Origin: Bacteroidota bacterium
GTDB lineage: Bacteria; Bacteroidota; Bacteroidia; Bacteroidales; UBA1715
DNA length: 14,606 nucleotides
NCBI GenBank assembly: GCA_029266015.1
Contig: JAJUFK010000028.1
Location: 1-14,606, forward strand
Direction: 5' to 3'
The position numbers were made by a program, and so were the translations under genes. Under the pieces are notes generated by a model. It was not told where the DNA came from. It worked only from the letters and a program-made list of their open reading frames with translations, and did no database searches. Shown here piece after piece: positions 1 to 8,439 of the stretch. The stretch's first letter is position 1, and each line of letters starts with the position of its first letter.

Positions 1-1623
1 ATTGATATTACTCTAAATAATGCAATCTTCGGAGAGTATAAATTTCTGTATATGTCTCCCGAAAGATTAAAATCAGATATTGTACGAGCGAGAATAGACA
101 AAATGGGAATCAACATGATAGTTGTTGATGAAGCTCATTGTATATCTCAATGGGGATATGACTTTAGACCATCATATTTAGAAATAATTGAAATAAGAAA
201 TGTAATACCTACTGTTCCTGTTTTGGCTCTAACAGCCACAGCAACTCCCGATGTAATAGCCGATATACAAAACAAATTAGGGTTTAAACGCCATAATGTA
301 TTGCAAACAAGCTTTGAACGAAAAAATCTAACATATATAGTTAAACAAAAAGAAGATAAATTAGGTTATATTTTAACTATTTGCAAAAAAATACGAGGTG
401 CCGGAATAGTATATGTTAAAACACGCAAACAAACTAAAGAAATAGCCCTAGCTCTCAGAGAAATGGGTGTAAATACAGATTTTTATCATGCCGGACTCGA
501 TGCACAAACACGAAATTTAAAACAAGAAAATTGGATGAAATCTCATAATATGGTAATGATTTCAACCAATGCATTTGGAATGGGTATTGACAAACCAAAT
601 GTTCGATTTGTTTTACATTTTGACATGCCCGAATCACTTGAAGCATATTTTCAAGAAGCAGGCAGAGCCGGTCGAGATGGTCTTGAAGCTTTTGCCGTGC
701 TATTGTATAATAAAAAAGATATTTCTAACTTAAAAGCAAATTTTACAAAAAAATTCCCTGATTTTAAATACATAAAAAATGTATACGAAGCTTTAGCTAA
801 TTATTATCAAATAGAAGTTGGTGCTGCCAAAGGAAACGTTTATGATTTCTTTATTGATGACTTTTGTAAAACGTTTAAATTTGAAATTGTAAAAACATAT
901 AATAGTATAAAAATATTGGAAGACGAAGGATATATTGTACTTTCAGAAGCTGCAGAAACAAAATCACGTGTAAAATTCAAATTACAACGCGATGATTTAT
1001 ATAAATTTCAAGTTGAACATAGACAATTTGATGCATTTATTAAACTCTTATTGCGTTCATATACAGGTATTTTTACAGAATTTTGTATAATCTCTGAAGA
1101 ACAATTGGCAAAAAAAGTAAACGCTGAAACAGACCTTATTATAAAATATCTTATAGCTTTGGCAAAATTGGGTATCATAAGTTACTACCGAGCCAAACAA
1201 AATCCATTGATTATTTATACAGAAGAACGATTGCCTACTGAATCATTGTTATTTTCATATAATGATATTGAAACACGAAAACAAAAACATGAACAGCGAT
1301 TACAAGCTATTATAGAATATGTTACAAATCATTCTAAATGTAGAAGTTTACAATTATTGGAATATTTTGGCGAAAGTAACAAAATGCGCTGCGGTAATTG
1401 TGATGTATGTAGAAAACGAAATGAAATAGGCGTAAATACAATTACATTTGACTATATTGTTAGTGATTTAAAACGAATAATAGGTAAAAAACCGGCTTCA
1501 TTGCATGAAATTATATCTCAAGTTTCACATTCCGAACAAGATGTAATTTCTGTGATTAATTATCTACTTGACCATAAGAAAATTAGCTACACCGGAGGTT
1601 CTGAATTACTATGGAATACATAA
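1..1623 (+). CDS. recQ: RecQ-family ATP-dependent DNA helicase, 5'-truncated by window edge
   Basis: This is a 3'-5' superfamily 2 DNA helicase of the RecQ family, acting in recombination and repair of stalled forks. The reading frame is open from base 1, so the gene starts upstream; the ATG at 52 is internal and lies in the conserved YMSPERL motif. The Walker A motif is therefore not visible. Seen in order, by codon from base 1: YMSPERL (about 17-23), DEAH box and aromatic-rich loop DEAHCISQWGYDFRPSY (from codon 43), motif III LALTATAT (about 75-82), and motif VI QEAGRAGRDG (about 218-227). A winged-helix-like segment follows, and then four cysteines at codons 447, 464, 467 and 470 (C-x16-C-x2-C-x2-C) that match the RecQ zinc site. 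In E. coli RecQ this site follows the helicase core closely; here it lies about 220 codons after motif VI, a layout I recall from short Bacteroidota RecQ proteins. There is no HRDC domain. 540 residues are present; by comparison with E. coli about 100 are missing. Confidence 0.95.
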   Translation: MDITLNNAIFGEYKFLYMSPERLKSDIVRARIDKMGINMIVVDEAHCISQWGYDFRPSYLEIIEIRNVIPTVPVLALTATATPDVIADIQNKLGFKRHNVLQTSFERKNLTYIVKQKEDKLGYILTICKKIRGAGIVYVKTRKQTKEIALALREMGVNTDFYHAGLDAQTRNLKQENWMKSHNMVMISTNAFGMGIDKPNVRFVLHFDMPESLEAYFQEAGRAGRDGLEAFAVLLYNKKDISNLKANFTKKFPDFKYIKNVYEALANYYQIEVGAAKGNVYDFFIDDFCKTFKFEIVKTYNSIKILEDEGYIVLSEAAETKSRVKFKLQRDDLYKFQVEHRQFDAFIKLLLRSYTGIFTEFCIISEEQLAKKVNAETDLIIKYLIALAKLGIISYYRAKQNPLIIYTEERLPTESLLFSYNDIETRKQKHEQRLQAIIEYVTNHSKCRSLQLLEYFGESNKMRCGNCDVCRKRNEIGVNTITFDYIVSDLKRIIGKKPASLHEIISQVSHSEQDVISVINYLLDHKKISYTGGSELLWNT

Positions 1624-1706
1624 TATGCACTTTGAATTTATGTTTTACCATGTACATTCCTATACTTTTATTGTATATATTCAATTAAAAATTGTGGCAA
1701 TTATTA

Positions 1707-1714
1707 TATTTTTG
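1707..1714 (+). promoter_or_regulatory. Putative Bacteroidota -7 element upstream of the ROK kinase
   Basis: TATTTTTG matches the Bacteroidota sigma-ABfr -7 consensus TAnnTTTG exactly and lies 17 bp before the ATG at 1732, which gives a very short leader. The only nearby TTG, at 1692-1694, is 12 bp away, shorter than the usual 17-23 bp spacing, so the -33 half is unconvincing. The region 1624-1731 contains no other feature that I can see, and no clear terminator for recQ. Confidence 0.35.
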
Positions 1715-1731
1715 TGAAAAAGTAAAAACGT

Positions 1732-2694
1732 ATGAAAAAACAAATTACCGTAGGAGTTGATATAGGTGGAACAAATACCGCTATTGGATTTGTAGACAGA
1801 GAAGGAAATTGTGTGTTTGAAACATCTATTCCGACCAAAGAACATGTTGAAATAGAACCATATATAAAGAATTTAGCCGGTATTATTCAACAAGAATTAA
1901 CACAAAAACCTGAGTTTGAACTTGTAGGAATAGGAGTTGGAGCTCCCAACGCTAACTATCATAGAGGGACAATAGAAGAAGCTCCAAATTTGAGTTGGAA
2001 AGGAACTGTATATTTTTGTAAAATGTTAGGTTCTTATTTTCCAAATATACTTGTAACTATAACAAACGATGCAAACGCTGCAGCCATGGGAGAAATGATA
2101 TACGGTGCTGCCAGAGGAATTCGTGATTTTATAGTAATTACTTTAGGTACCGGGTTAGGAAGTGGTATAGTAGTTAATGGTGATTTAGTATACGGACATG
2201 ACGGATTTGCAGGAGAAGTTGGTCATACTACTGTATTCGCCGGCGGAAGACAATGTGGCTGCGGTAAAAAAGGTTGTTTAGAAACCTATGTATCTGCAAC
2301 AGGTATGGTAAGAACCATGGCTGAAATTTTATGTAATTCTAATAAACCATCAAAACTTCGTGATATTCCCTACAATAAAATTACAGCATTAGAGATAGAA
2401 TTAGCCCTCAAAGATGGCGATGAATTAGCTAAAGAATGTTTTGAATATACAGGACACATTTTAGGTCTTAAATTAGCCGATGCAGTTTGTCACACCAGTC
2501 CTTCACATATTTTCTTATTTGGTGGAGTTGCAAAAGCAGGTAATTTAATAATTGAACCTACAAAACGAGCTATGGAAGAAAATCTTTTACCTATTTTTAA
2601 AAATAAAATTACTATAGCTCAAAGTGGGTTACTTAATGTAAATGCAGCTGTTCTAGGCGCTAGTGCTTTGGCTTGGAATGAATTAGAAAAATAA
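1732..2694 (+). CDS. ROK-family sugar kinase, probably glucokinase
   Basis: This is a cytoplasmic ATP-dependent hexose kinase of the ROK family, most likely phosphorylating glucose to glucose-6-phosphate at the head of glycolysis. All ROK landmarks are present in 320 residues, the normal length. The N-terminal phosphate loop is VDIGGTNT (residues 9-16). The catalytic-aspartate motif is NDANAAAMGE (112-121, Asp113). The second phosphate motif is TLGTGLGSG (137-145). The sugar and zinc signature runs from GEVGH (161-165) through CGCGKKGCLE (175-184), with His165, Cys175, Cys177 and Cys182 as zinc ligands. There is no N-terminal helix-turn-helix, so it is a kinase and not a ROK repressor. The ATG at 1732 is chosen because MKKQITVGVDIGGT is a complete N-terminus; no Shine-Dalgarno is present, as is usual in this phylum. 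N-acetylglucosamine or N-acetylmannosamine kinase activity cannot be excluded from sequence. Confidence 0.92.
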   Translation: MKKQITVGVDIGGTNTAIGFVDREGNCVFETSIPTKEHVEIEPYIKNLAGIIQQELTQKPEFELVGIGVGAPNANYHRGTIEEAPNLSWKGTVYFCKMLGSYFPNILVTITNDANAAAMGEMIYGAARGIRDFIVITLGTGLGSGIVVNGDLVYGHDGFAGEVGHTTVFAGGRQCGCGKKGCLETYVSATGMVRTMAEILCNSNKPSKLRDIPYNKITALEIELALKDGDELAKECFEYTGHILGLKLADAVCHTSPSHIFLFGGVAKAGNLIIEPTKRAMEENLLPIFKNKITIAQSGLLNVNAAVLGASALAWNELEK

Positions 2695-2695
2695 T

Positions 2696-3712
2696 TTATA
2701 AATACGGCGGACATTTAACCGAAGTCATTTTTTTTCGTTTTTTTTGTTCATAGAGTATTGATGAAACCGTCAATTCAAAAGCTCCATGTCCATTACTTGC
2801 TTTTTTAAGCGTAGATATATTTATATCATAATTGCATAATATTGTATACCCTAAATAATTACATCCTACACCTACTATTATTGCATCTCTATCTCGCGAA
2901 CGAAACCATACTCCGCCTGATACATCAATAATTGAAAGATTATCGAAATATTTAATTGCCATAGCTCCTACATGATATTCTTTTTGTTTTCCTTGAAATT
3001 GCATTTTTACTGCCGGTACCATGTCAACATCGGGCTTTACTTCTACTATTCCCATTGCATGAATCAACATTCTAGCATATAATTGAACCGATTTATCATC
3101 AAAAAAAGAAATATTTGGTGTTGTAAGATTGTACCCTGCTAAACCCATAGTATATGATTGTGTTTTATTAGGTTTATATGTTGCCTGTCCTCCTGCTCCA
3201 ATATTAAAAAAAAACGAATTTGTTTTTTCAAAATCCTCATTCATTGGCAAATTAGGGTTATATTGTACTCCATCAAATTGATCGGGGAAACGCAATAATG
3301 TATAGTCTAATGAATTAAACACAAGCGCAGGCATCAATCCGGCAGAAAGATTCCATTGTTTATTACTAGTAATATGAATATATGAAACCGGAAATTGTAA
3401 TTGAATAGTATTAAATTGTGAATCACCGGCTATATCATAATTAAGAAGTATTCCATATCCAAACGTTTTTCTTAATCCATGTAATTTGCTTGTTTTTGTA
3501 TCAATTCCCAAAGATACAGTTTGATACGGCACAGCTACAGTTCTATATCTGTCTCTATACGTAAGATTATACCGATATTTTCCTTTAAAATAACCGGTAA
3601 AAGCAGGATTTAGATTTAATACATTAGTATAAAAATTTGAAAAATGTATATCCTGTCCAAATGCTTGAAAGACAAAACACGCATATAGTATACTAATTAT
3701 TATTCGTTTCAA
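2696..3712 (-). CDS. PorP/SprF-family T9SS outer-membrane protein
   Basis: This is a beta-rich outer-membrane protein of the PorP/SprF family. The family is linked to the type IX secretion system; members encoded next to type B CTD cargo help that cargo reach or stay on the cell surface, as SprF does for SprB in Flavobacterium johnsoniae. A signal peptide is visible at residues 1-19, ending FQAFG before QDIHFSNFY. The family N-terminal signature is DIHFSNFYTNVLNLNPAFTG (21-40), followed by the Tyr/Arg-rich segment YRYNLTYRDRYR. The short C-terminus KCPPYL resembles the conserved CPxF/Y end of the family. Its 338 residues are typical. The start lies 3 bp after the stop of the 1500-residue cargo gene, so the two are almost certainly co-transcribed and probably function as a pair. 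The gene ends one base from the convergent ROK kinase stop. Confidence 0.92.
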   Translation of the reverse strand: MKRIIISILYACFVFQAFGQDIHFSNFYTNVLNLNPAFTGYFKGKYRYNLTYRDRYRTVAVPYQTVSLGIDTKTSKLHGLRKTFGYGILLNYDIAGDSQFNTIQLQFPVSYIHITSNKQWNLSAGLMPALVFNSLDYTLLRFPDQFDGVQYNPNLPMNEDFEKTNSFFFNIGAGGQATYKPNKTQSYTMGLAGYNLTTPNISFFDDKSVQLYARMLIHAMGIVEVKPDVDMVPAVKMQFQGKQKEYHVGAMAIKYFDNLSIIDVSGGVWFRSRDRDAIIVGVGCNYLGYTILCNYDINISTLKKASNGHGAFELTVSSILYEQKKRKKMTSVKCPPYL

Positions 3713-3715
3713 TAG

Positions 3716-6700
3716 TTATTTAATTATTGTAATATTTCCTTTTGACTTAAATTTTTGTTGATTCAAACAAGTAGCTTCTAAATAATATACTAATACTTGA
3801 GGTTGCAATACTTTTCCTTGATATGTTCCATCCCACCCTTTTGTAATATCAGTTGTTTCAAAGAGCTTTTCACCCCACCTGTCGTAAATTGCAAAATACA
3901 AATCAGTTATTACATAACTCTTAATATATAACATATCATTTTTTCCATCATTATTGGGTGTAAATGCAGTAGGAATATAAATAAACGGATCATCACAAAC
4001 CCATTCATGCACAGTTACCTGAACAGTATCAACAGATTCACAACCATATGTATCTATAGCTCTTACATAATAGGTAAAAGAATCTTGTGGTACAACAGTC
4101 ACTATTGGCAATGTGTAATTTTCCATCCAAATATTTGGATACCAAAAATACGATACCGTATCAATAGGAATAGGAGAAGCATGTAATTGAGTAGATTGAC
4201 CTTTAAACAAAATTGATTGTTCGGCAAATGCATCTAAATACGGTAGCCGTTCATGTTTGCCAATTATAACAGCTTGTGCTAAACTTGTTTTACAACCATG
4301 AGCATCTGTAACATTTACATTATAAAGACCTTGACACAATGACTGAATGGTTTTGGTTGTATCACCACGAGACCACAAATACGCATATGGTAATGTTCCA
4401 CCAGAAATAGTTATATCAATAGCCCCATTACAAGCAGCATCACATGTTACATACCAAATTGATGTATCAATTATTTGCAACAAATCGGGTTCTTCAATTA
4501 CAAACTCACGAGTATTTATACAACCTAATCCATCGGTTACAGTAACTATATATTTTCCTTCTCCTAATTGAGATCTTTGCGAAAAATTTAATCCATTTTC
4601 CCATTCATAGGTATATGGTTCAATACCTTTGGGTGATAAGACTATAGACGCATCGGTTTGTCCATGGCAACTTATTGGATTATAAACACTTGTTTCTATT
4701 TTAACTTCATCTACATTCACTTGTACAGTATCTTGAACTATACATCCGGCATAATTTGTAGCATATACTATAAATTGTGTTGATCGCTCCGGTCTTACTA
4801 TAGCATTTTCCGAATCACCACCGGACACAACTGCACTTTTAGGAGTCCAATTATACGAAAGGGATGAACCATTTATAAGATTTTGAACTGAAATAGTAGC
4901 AACATCATTCTTACATATAAGAGTATCGCCGATTGCTATAATTTTGTTATCGGCAACTTCTACCAATATTGAATCAATATCTTCATATTCGCAAAACATA
5001 CTTAATGTATGAACATAATACATAGTAGTTTCTGTAGGATTAACCACAATACTGTTTTGTTTAAAATCTGAATTTAAAATAGGAAAAAAATAAGGCGATG
5101 TAGACCATAAGTAGCGTTGAGTAGGAGAACTGGTTTGAGCAGTTAAACGTACCTGATCTCCTACACATACCGGATTTTTAGGAGTATTTAATACCGTTGA
5201 TTGTATTGATAGAATTGTATAATCATCTTTATACACATTTACCATTTGATTATATACTGTTTGACACCAACCGGAAGATACAGTAAGAGTATATTGAGTA
5301 GTTTCTGTAGGATTAGCTGTAGATTGAGGTTTATCAATTTCGGTAAGATTATGTGTAGGATTCCATTCATACGTTAATTCAGGATTGTAGGGATTTGAAA
5401 TTCCTATAATTGTTGATTGGCCTTCACAAATATTTTTATCCGGTAATATTTCATTTTTTATATTATTTACAATTACCAATTTCTTTTTTATAGAATCAGA
5501 TAAGTTACAAGCCGAATTATCGGCAACAGTGAGTGTTATTATATATTCGCCCGGATTTACATACACATGTTTAGGATTTTCATCGTGCGATACAGGTGAA
5601 CCATCACCAAAATTCCAAGTATAGGTAATTTGAGGATTATTATAATGAATTTTAGTAGTATTTTTAAACTCTAGTTCTTTTGTTTTACAACCTATTTCAG
5701 GTAATTCAAAATCGGCAATCAACAAACCAAAATCAATAAAAAAACGCATTACGGCATTATTACAATTTGTAGAGTTATTATTGTTTGACCACGCGCCGGG
5801 CTTAGGTGATGTAGGAAATCCATTGCATGCTCCACAGCTGGCACACACACTTTGATATATATATCCTTTATTGTCAAACCTACTGGTTCCACCATCTACA
5901 TGATCATGGCCACTATAATTACAGGAGATATTTATGACATTCACTCCATCATACGAAATCCACCCACCATAGTTTATTTCGCCAATAAATGTAGCATAAT
6001 CCAAATTTTTGGCTTCATCATCAATTACCATAATATAAAAATCCTGACCATCGGTATATGATTGGTAAGCATCAGCTGTTATTGGTAAATTCTTGGTTCC
6101 TTGTAAAAATCTCCATCCATAGGCGTCGTACCTATAATATCCATAATATGGATCAAAAAACCACCCGGGATTTTGACCTTGTGCCCAATCGCGTCCAGAA
6201 CCTGCTAAATATATTCTGTTACAAATATCAACTTCAAAAGCTGTTGGTGAAATATTTGGTCTTCCATTACCGGTTCCAAATACAGTAGACCAATTAAGTG
6301 TTTGTAAATCATTAGAAAACGATGCTAAAAACTGACCACTATTTGGACTATTAAATGGAGCATTATAAATTAAAGTATTACCCGATGCTCGGGTTTGACC
6401 AAAAATAAAGACATTTCCAACATTATTTACTCTTACAAAATGAGCCTGGTCATAAGCTGTTGAACCATAATACGTAGCTGCTTGTAATGCTCCATTACCT
6501 TGACTCATTTTAAGAACAAATGCATCAACCGTTCCCCCTATTCTATTCTTTATAAATCCATTCATAGGTATTCCCAGAGTTGAAGAACAAGTACCACCGG
6601 TAACATAAGCATTACCGCTATGGTCTACATCTATTGAATACGCAGCATCTTTACTTGAACCACCTACATACGTACTCCATTGCAGAACCGATAAATCAGG

Positions 6701-8218
6701 ACTAAATTTACATACTATACCATCTTGCATACCACCAAATGTAGGCTGCATTGCCTGCACAACCGGGAAATCATTGGAAAATGTAGTGGAAGCAATATAT
6801 ATATTATTATCATCATCTATCATTATTTCACCGCGAGCACCATCACCATAATTGTAGTATAATGAGTCGTGACCATAATATAAATTTACCTCCCAGTCGA
6901 AGTTAATTCCATCACTTGCGCTTCCTCCCAGATATGTTGACGATAATAATTGTGTGCCATTTGAACTTAATCGTGCAATAAACATATCTACACCGTTTTC
7001 AAACTCTATAGCATTGTCATATAAAATATTTTTTCCACCATTAAACGTAGAGTCATACGAGTTTTGCATAGGAAAATCATTTGAACCTGTTGTCCCAAGA
7101 ATTAATAGTTCATTGTTGCTATTTGCAATTAAACTATGAGGCATTTCTGCACTTGTACCTCCTAAATATGTAGCATATAAGCGTTGTGTTCCGGTAGGGT
7201 CATATTTAATAATACCTACATCCCATGTGCCTCCACCAAATGTTTCTTGTAATGCACCAATATTTGTGGGATAACCAAATGCATCTACAATACCTCCTGC
7301 ATATACATTATTTTCGCTGTCGTAAGTTGCGGTAAAACCCCAGTTATCGGCAATAGAACCGGTATAGGTACTAAAAACTAATTCCGGGTCAATATATAAT
7401 GTATATTTAGGATTATATATACCAACAATATAGCTTAATGTAAAATATTCAAGTTTATAGGCACAATCAACAAAAATAGTATCATTTTCTATTATTTGAT
7501 ATGCAATAGGTTTTTTCTCAAACACCTCATTTACTGAAGTGTTAATAATAAGATTACCGTTTATATCTATTTCCATTTTAGGAACACCTGAATATCGTAA
7601 TTGAATTTGAGAAGGTTTTCCTCCCGGTTTTACAATAAAGTCATATTTAAGACTTCCATTGTTATTATATAAAGAAAGATCTATATTGGAATATACACCT
7701 TTATAAGTTATAGTTTCAAAACTTTGAACTCCTTGTGCCCATTTTTGTGGATTGTTTCCTATATAATAATTTTCAATTCCTGAAATTGGCTTATGAGCAA
7801 CTATTGAAGCTTTTTTGTTCATATTTATAAATTGAACGGCATATGCATGTGCTTTAAATTCCTTTTTTTCGTGAGAATTACAAGATGATAACGGTTGAAT
7901 GGTTGACGTATCAACAGATACTGTTCCATTAACAAAATCAGACAATTGTTGCTTTAAATTTTGTTCATCATACTCATACTCTACCTCTCCATGTGCTACA
8001 CTATGCGAATGTCGTTTATGTGTGCCATCAGTAAAATAATATGTAAATCCTTGTTTTTCTGCATATAAAAATCCTTGATATAATTGGGCTCGATACAATA
8101 CACGATCATCCCATTGATTCTTATTTTGTGTAAAAACGATAGAAGGAATCTGAGCTATACTTTGAAAGCATACCAAAATAAACCAAATATTCAACCCGAT
8201 TTTTTGTATATTCATCAT
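3716..8218 (-). CDS. Giant T9SS cargo: DUF7948-like, 7-blade propeller, PKD/Ig, SprB repeats, type B CTD
   Basis: This is a large secreted cell-surface protein of 1500 residues, probably an adhesin. Residues 1-22 form a Sec signal peptide (hydrophobic LNIWFILVCFQSIA, then Q). Residues about 27-280 resemble the N-terminal domain often annotated DUF7948 (NYYIGNNPQKW, DLSLYNNNGSLKYDF). Residues 283-833 contain seven SBBP-like units beginning T-Y/F-x-G. A PKD domain follows at 835-918 (WNFGDG at 868). Ig/PKD-like domains rich in Cys and in P-T-E-T-T motifs occupy 920-1170. Two SprB repeats lie at 1184-1320, one more Ig-like domain at 1330-1405, and a gliding-motility (type B) CTD at 1411-1500. 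The CTD should direct export through T9SS. The start is one of two adjacent ATGs (8218 or 8215) directly before the signal peptide. The PorP/SprF gene follows by 3 bp. The ligand is unknown; no enzyme active site is recognisable. Confidence 0.93.
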   Translation of the reverse strand: MMNIQKIGLNIWFILVCFQSIAQIPSIVFTQNKNQWDDRVLYRAQLYQGFLYAEKQGFTYYFTDGTHKRHSHSVAHGEVEYEYDEQNLKQQLSDFVNGTVSVDTSTIQPLSSCNSHEKKEFKAHAYAVQFINMNKKASIVAHKPISGIENYYIGNNPQKWAQGVQSFETITYKGVYSNIDLSLYNNNGSLKYDFIVKPGGKPSQIQLRYSGVPKMEIDINGNLIINTSVNEVFEKKPIAYQIIENDTIFVDCAYKLEYFTLSYIVGIYNPKYTLYIDPELVFSTYTGSIADNWGFTATYDSENNVYAGGIVDAFGYPTNIGALQETFGGGTWDVGIIKYDPTGTQRLYATYLGGTSAEMPHSLIANSNNELLILGTTGSNDFPMQNSYDSTFNGGKNILYDNAIEFENGVDMFIARLSSNGTQLLSSTYLGGSASDGINFDWEVNLYYGHDSLYYNYGDGARGEIMIDDDNNIYIASTTFSNDFPVVQAMQPTFGGMQDGIVCKFSPDLSVLQWSTYVGGSSKDAAYSIDVDHSGNAYVTGGTCSSTLGIPMNGFIKNRIGGTVDAFVLKMSQGNGALQAATYYGSTAYDQAHFVRVNNVGNVFIFGQTRASGNTLIYNAPFNSPNSGQFLASFSNDLQTLNWSTVFGTGNGRPNISPTAFEVDICNRIYLAGSGRDWAQGQNPGWFFDPYYGYYRYDAYGWRFLQGTKNLPITADAYQSYTDGQDFYIMVIDDEAKNLDYATFIGEINYGGWISYDGVNVINISCNYSGHDHVDGGTSRFDNKGYIYQSVCASCGACNGFPTSPKPGAWSNNNNSTNCNNAVMRFFIDFGLLIADFELPEIGCKTKELEFKNTTKIHYNNPQITYTWNFGDGSPVSHDENPKHVYVNPGEYIITLTVADNSACNLSDSIKKKLVIVNNIKNEILPDKNICEGQSTIIGISNPYNPELTYEWNPTHNLTEIDKPQSTANPTETTQYTLTVSSGWCQTVYNQMVNVYKDDYTILSIQSTVLNTPKNPVCVGDQVRLTAQTSSPTQRYLWSTSPYFFPILNSDFKQNSIVVNPTETTMYYVHTLSMFCEYEDIDSILVEVADNKIIAIGDTLICKNDVATISVQNLINGSSLSYNWTPKSAVVSGGDSENAIVRPERSTQFIVYATNYAGCIVQDTVQVNVDEVKIETSVYNPISCHGQTDASIVLSPKGIEPYTYEWENGLNFSQRSQLGEGKYIVTVTDGLGCINTREFVIEEPDLLQIIDTSIWYVTCDAACNGAIDITISGGTLPYAYLWSRGDTTKTIQSLCQGLYNVNVTDAHGCKTSLAQAVIIGKHERLPYLDAFAEQSILFKGQSTQLHASPIPIDTVSYFWYPNIWMENYTLPIVTVVPQDSFTYYVRAIDTYGCESVDTVQVTVHEWVCDDPFIYIPTAFTPNNDGKNDMLYIKSYVITDLYFAIYDRWGEKLFETTDITKGWDGTYQGKVLQPQVLVYYLEATCLNQQKFKSKGNITIIK
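4265..4669 (-). repeat. Two SprB repeats in the giant T9SS cargo
   Basis: Residues 1184-1248 and 1259-1318 each follow the SprB repeat pattern: C-x-G-x-x-D/I-(A/D)-x-I at the start, PYTYEW or PYAYLW in the middle, and a G-x-Y-x-V-x-V-T-D-x-x-G-C end (EGKYIVTVTDGLGC; QGLYNVNVTDAHGC). These repeats are the building block of the gliding adhesin SprB and occur in many Bacteroidota surface proteins. Only two are present here, so this is not an SprB orthologue. Confidence 0.85.
5720..7372 (-). repeat. Seven SBBP-like protein repeats, probable seven-bladed beta-propeller
   Basis: Within the 1500-residue protein, the unit (S/A)-T-(Y/V/F)-x-G recurs at about residues 283, 350, 428, 516, 582, 645 and 743. 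In most units it is followed by a D/N-x-x-N/G-x-(V/I)-Y strand (ENNVYAGG, NNIYIAS, GNAYVTGG, GNVFIFG, NRIYLAG, KGYIYQS). Seven units fit a closed propeller. Units 6 and 7 are enlarged: unit 6 carries a Tyr/Trp-rich insertion at about 685-705, and unit 7 carries a cluster of cysteines near 792-798 plus Cys819. The repeats have diverged in DNA and cannot be seen as nucleotide repeats. Confidence 0.75.
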
Positions 8219-8240
8219 TTAAATTGGTCTGATTTTGTGA

Positions 8241-8272
8241 TAAAATTACAAAAAATTACTATTGCTATCAAA
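8241..8272 (-). promoter_or_regulatory. Putative promoter of the giant cargo - PorP/SprF operon
   Basis: On the minus strand TTTG (8272-8269) lies 20 bp before TAATTTTA (8248-8241), one mismatch from the Bacteroidota -7 consensus TAnnTTTG. The -7 element ends 22 bp before the first ATG at 8218. The tRNA terminator just upstream (8297-8334) blocks read-through, so the operon needs its own promoter in this roughly 80-bp gap, and this is the best candidate. Confidence 0.35.
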
Positions 8273-8296
8273 TTTTGAGTCAATTTGTTTAGATTT

Positions 8297-8334
8297 AAAA
8301 AAATAAAAAGCCCTAACTTTATTCAAGTTAGGGC
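8297..8334 (-). terminator. Rho-independent terminator downstream of tRNA-Ser, potentially bidirectional
   Basis: A perfect hairpin has 10-bp arms at 8310-8319 and 8325-8334 (GCCCTAACTT paired with AAGTTAGGGC) and a 5-nt loop. On the minus strand it is followed by TTTTTATTTTTTT (8309-8297), a textbook U-tract 13 bp after the tRNA 3' end. On the plus strand there is also a T-rich run (8338-8348), but no plus-strand gene needs it here. Confidence 0.88.
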
Positions 8335-8347
8335 CTTATATTTTTTT

Positions 8348-8435
8348 TGGCGGAGAAAGAGGGATTCGAACCCCCGTTACGTTGCCGTAAAACGGTTTTC
8401 AAGACCGCCGCGTTCAACCACTCTGCCATTTCTCC
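8348..8435 (-). tRNA. tRNA-Ser (anticodon UGA), CCA encoded
   Basis: This is an 88-nt class II tRNA that decodes UCA and wobble-related Ser codons. The acceptor stem pairs GGAGAAA with TTTCTCC, followed by discriminator G, which is the serine identity base, and an encoded CCA (8350-8348). The anticodon loop is CTTGAAA, with the anticodon TGA at 8401-8399 and a stem GCGGT/ACCGT. The long variable arm TTACG-GCAA-CGTAA forms a perfect 5-bp stem, typical of tRNA-Ser. The T arm has GGGGG-TTCGAAT-CCCTC. The gene stands alone between the O-antigen ligase gene and the giant cargo gene and has its own terminator. Confidence 0.97.
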
Positions 8436-8439
8436 GCTG

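Noticed and set aside
52..54. ATG at 52 as the start of the RecQ gene
   Set aside because: It lies within YMSPERL, a conserved internal helicase motif, and the frame is open upstream to base 1; the Walker A region must lie outside the window.
455..646. Minus-strand frame within recQ
   Set aside because: It is antisense to conserved helicase motifs IV to VI.
5852..6288. Plus-strand open frames opposite the giant cargo gene (also at 4347-4571 and 6954-7139)
   Set aside because: They lie fully within a strongly supported minus-strand gene with repeat and domain structure, and their products resemble nothing.
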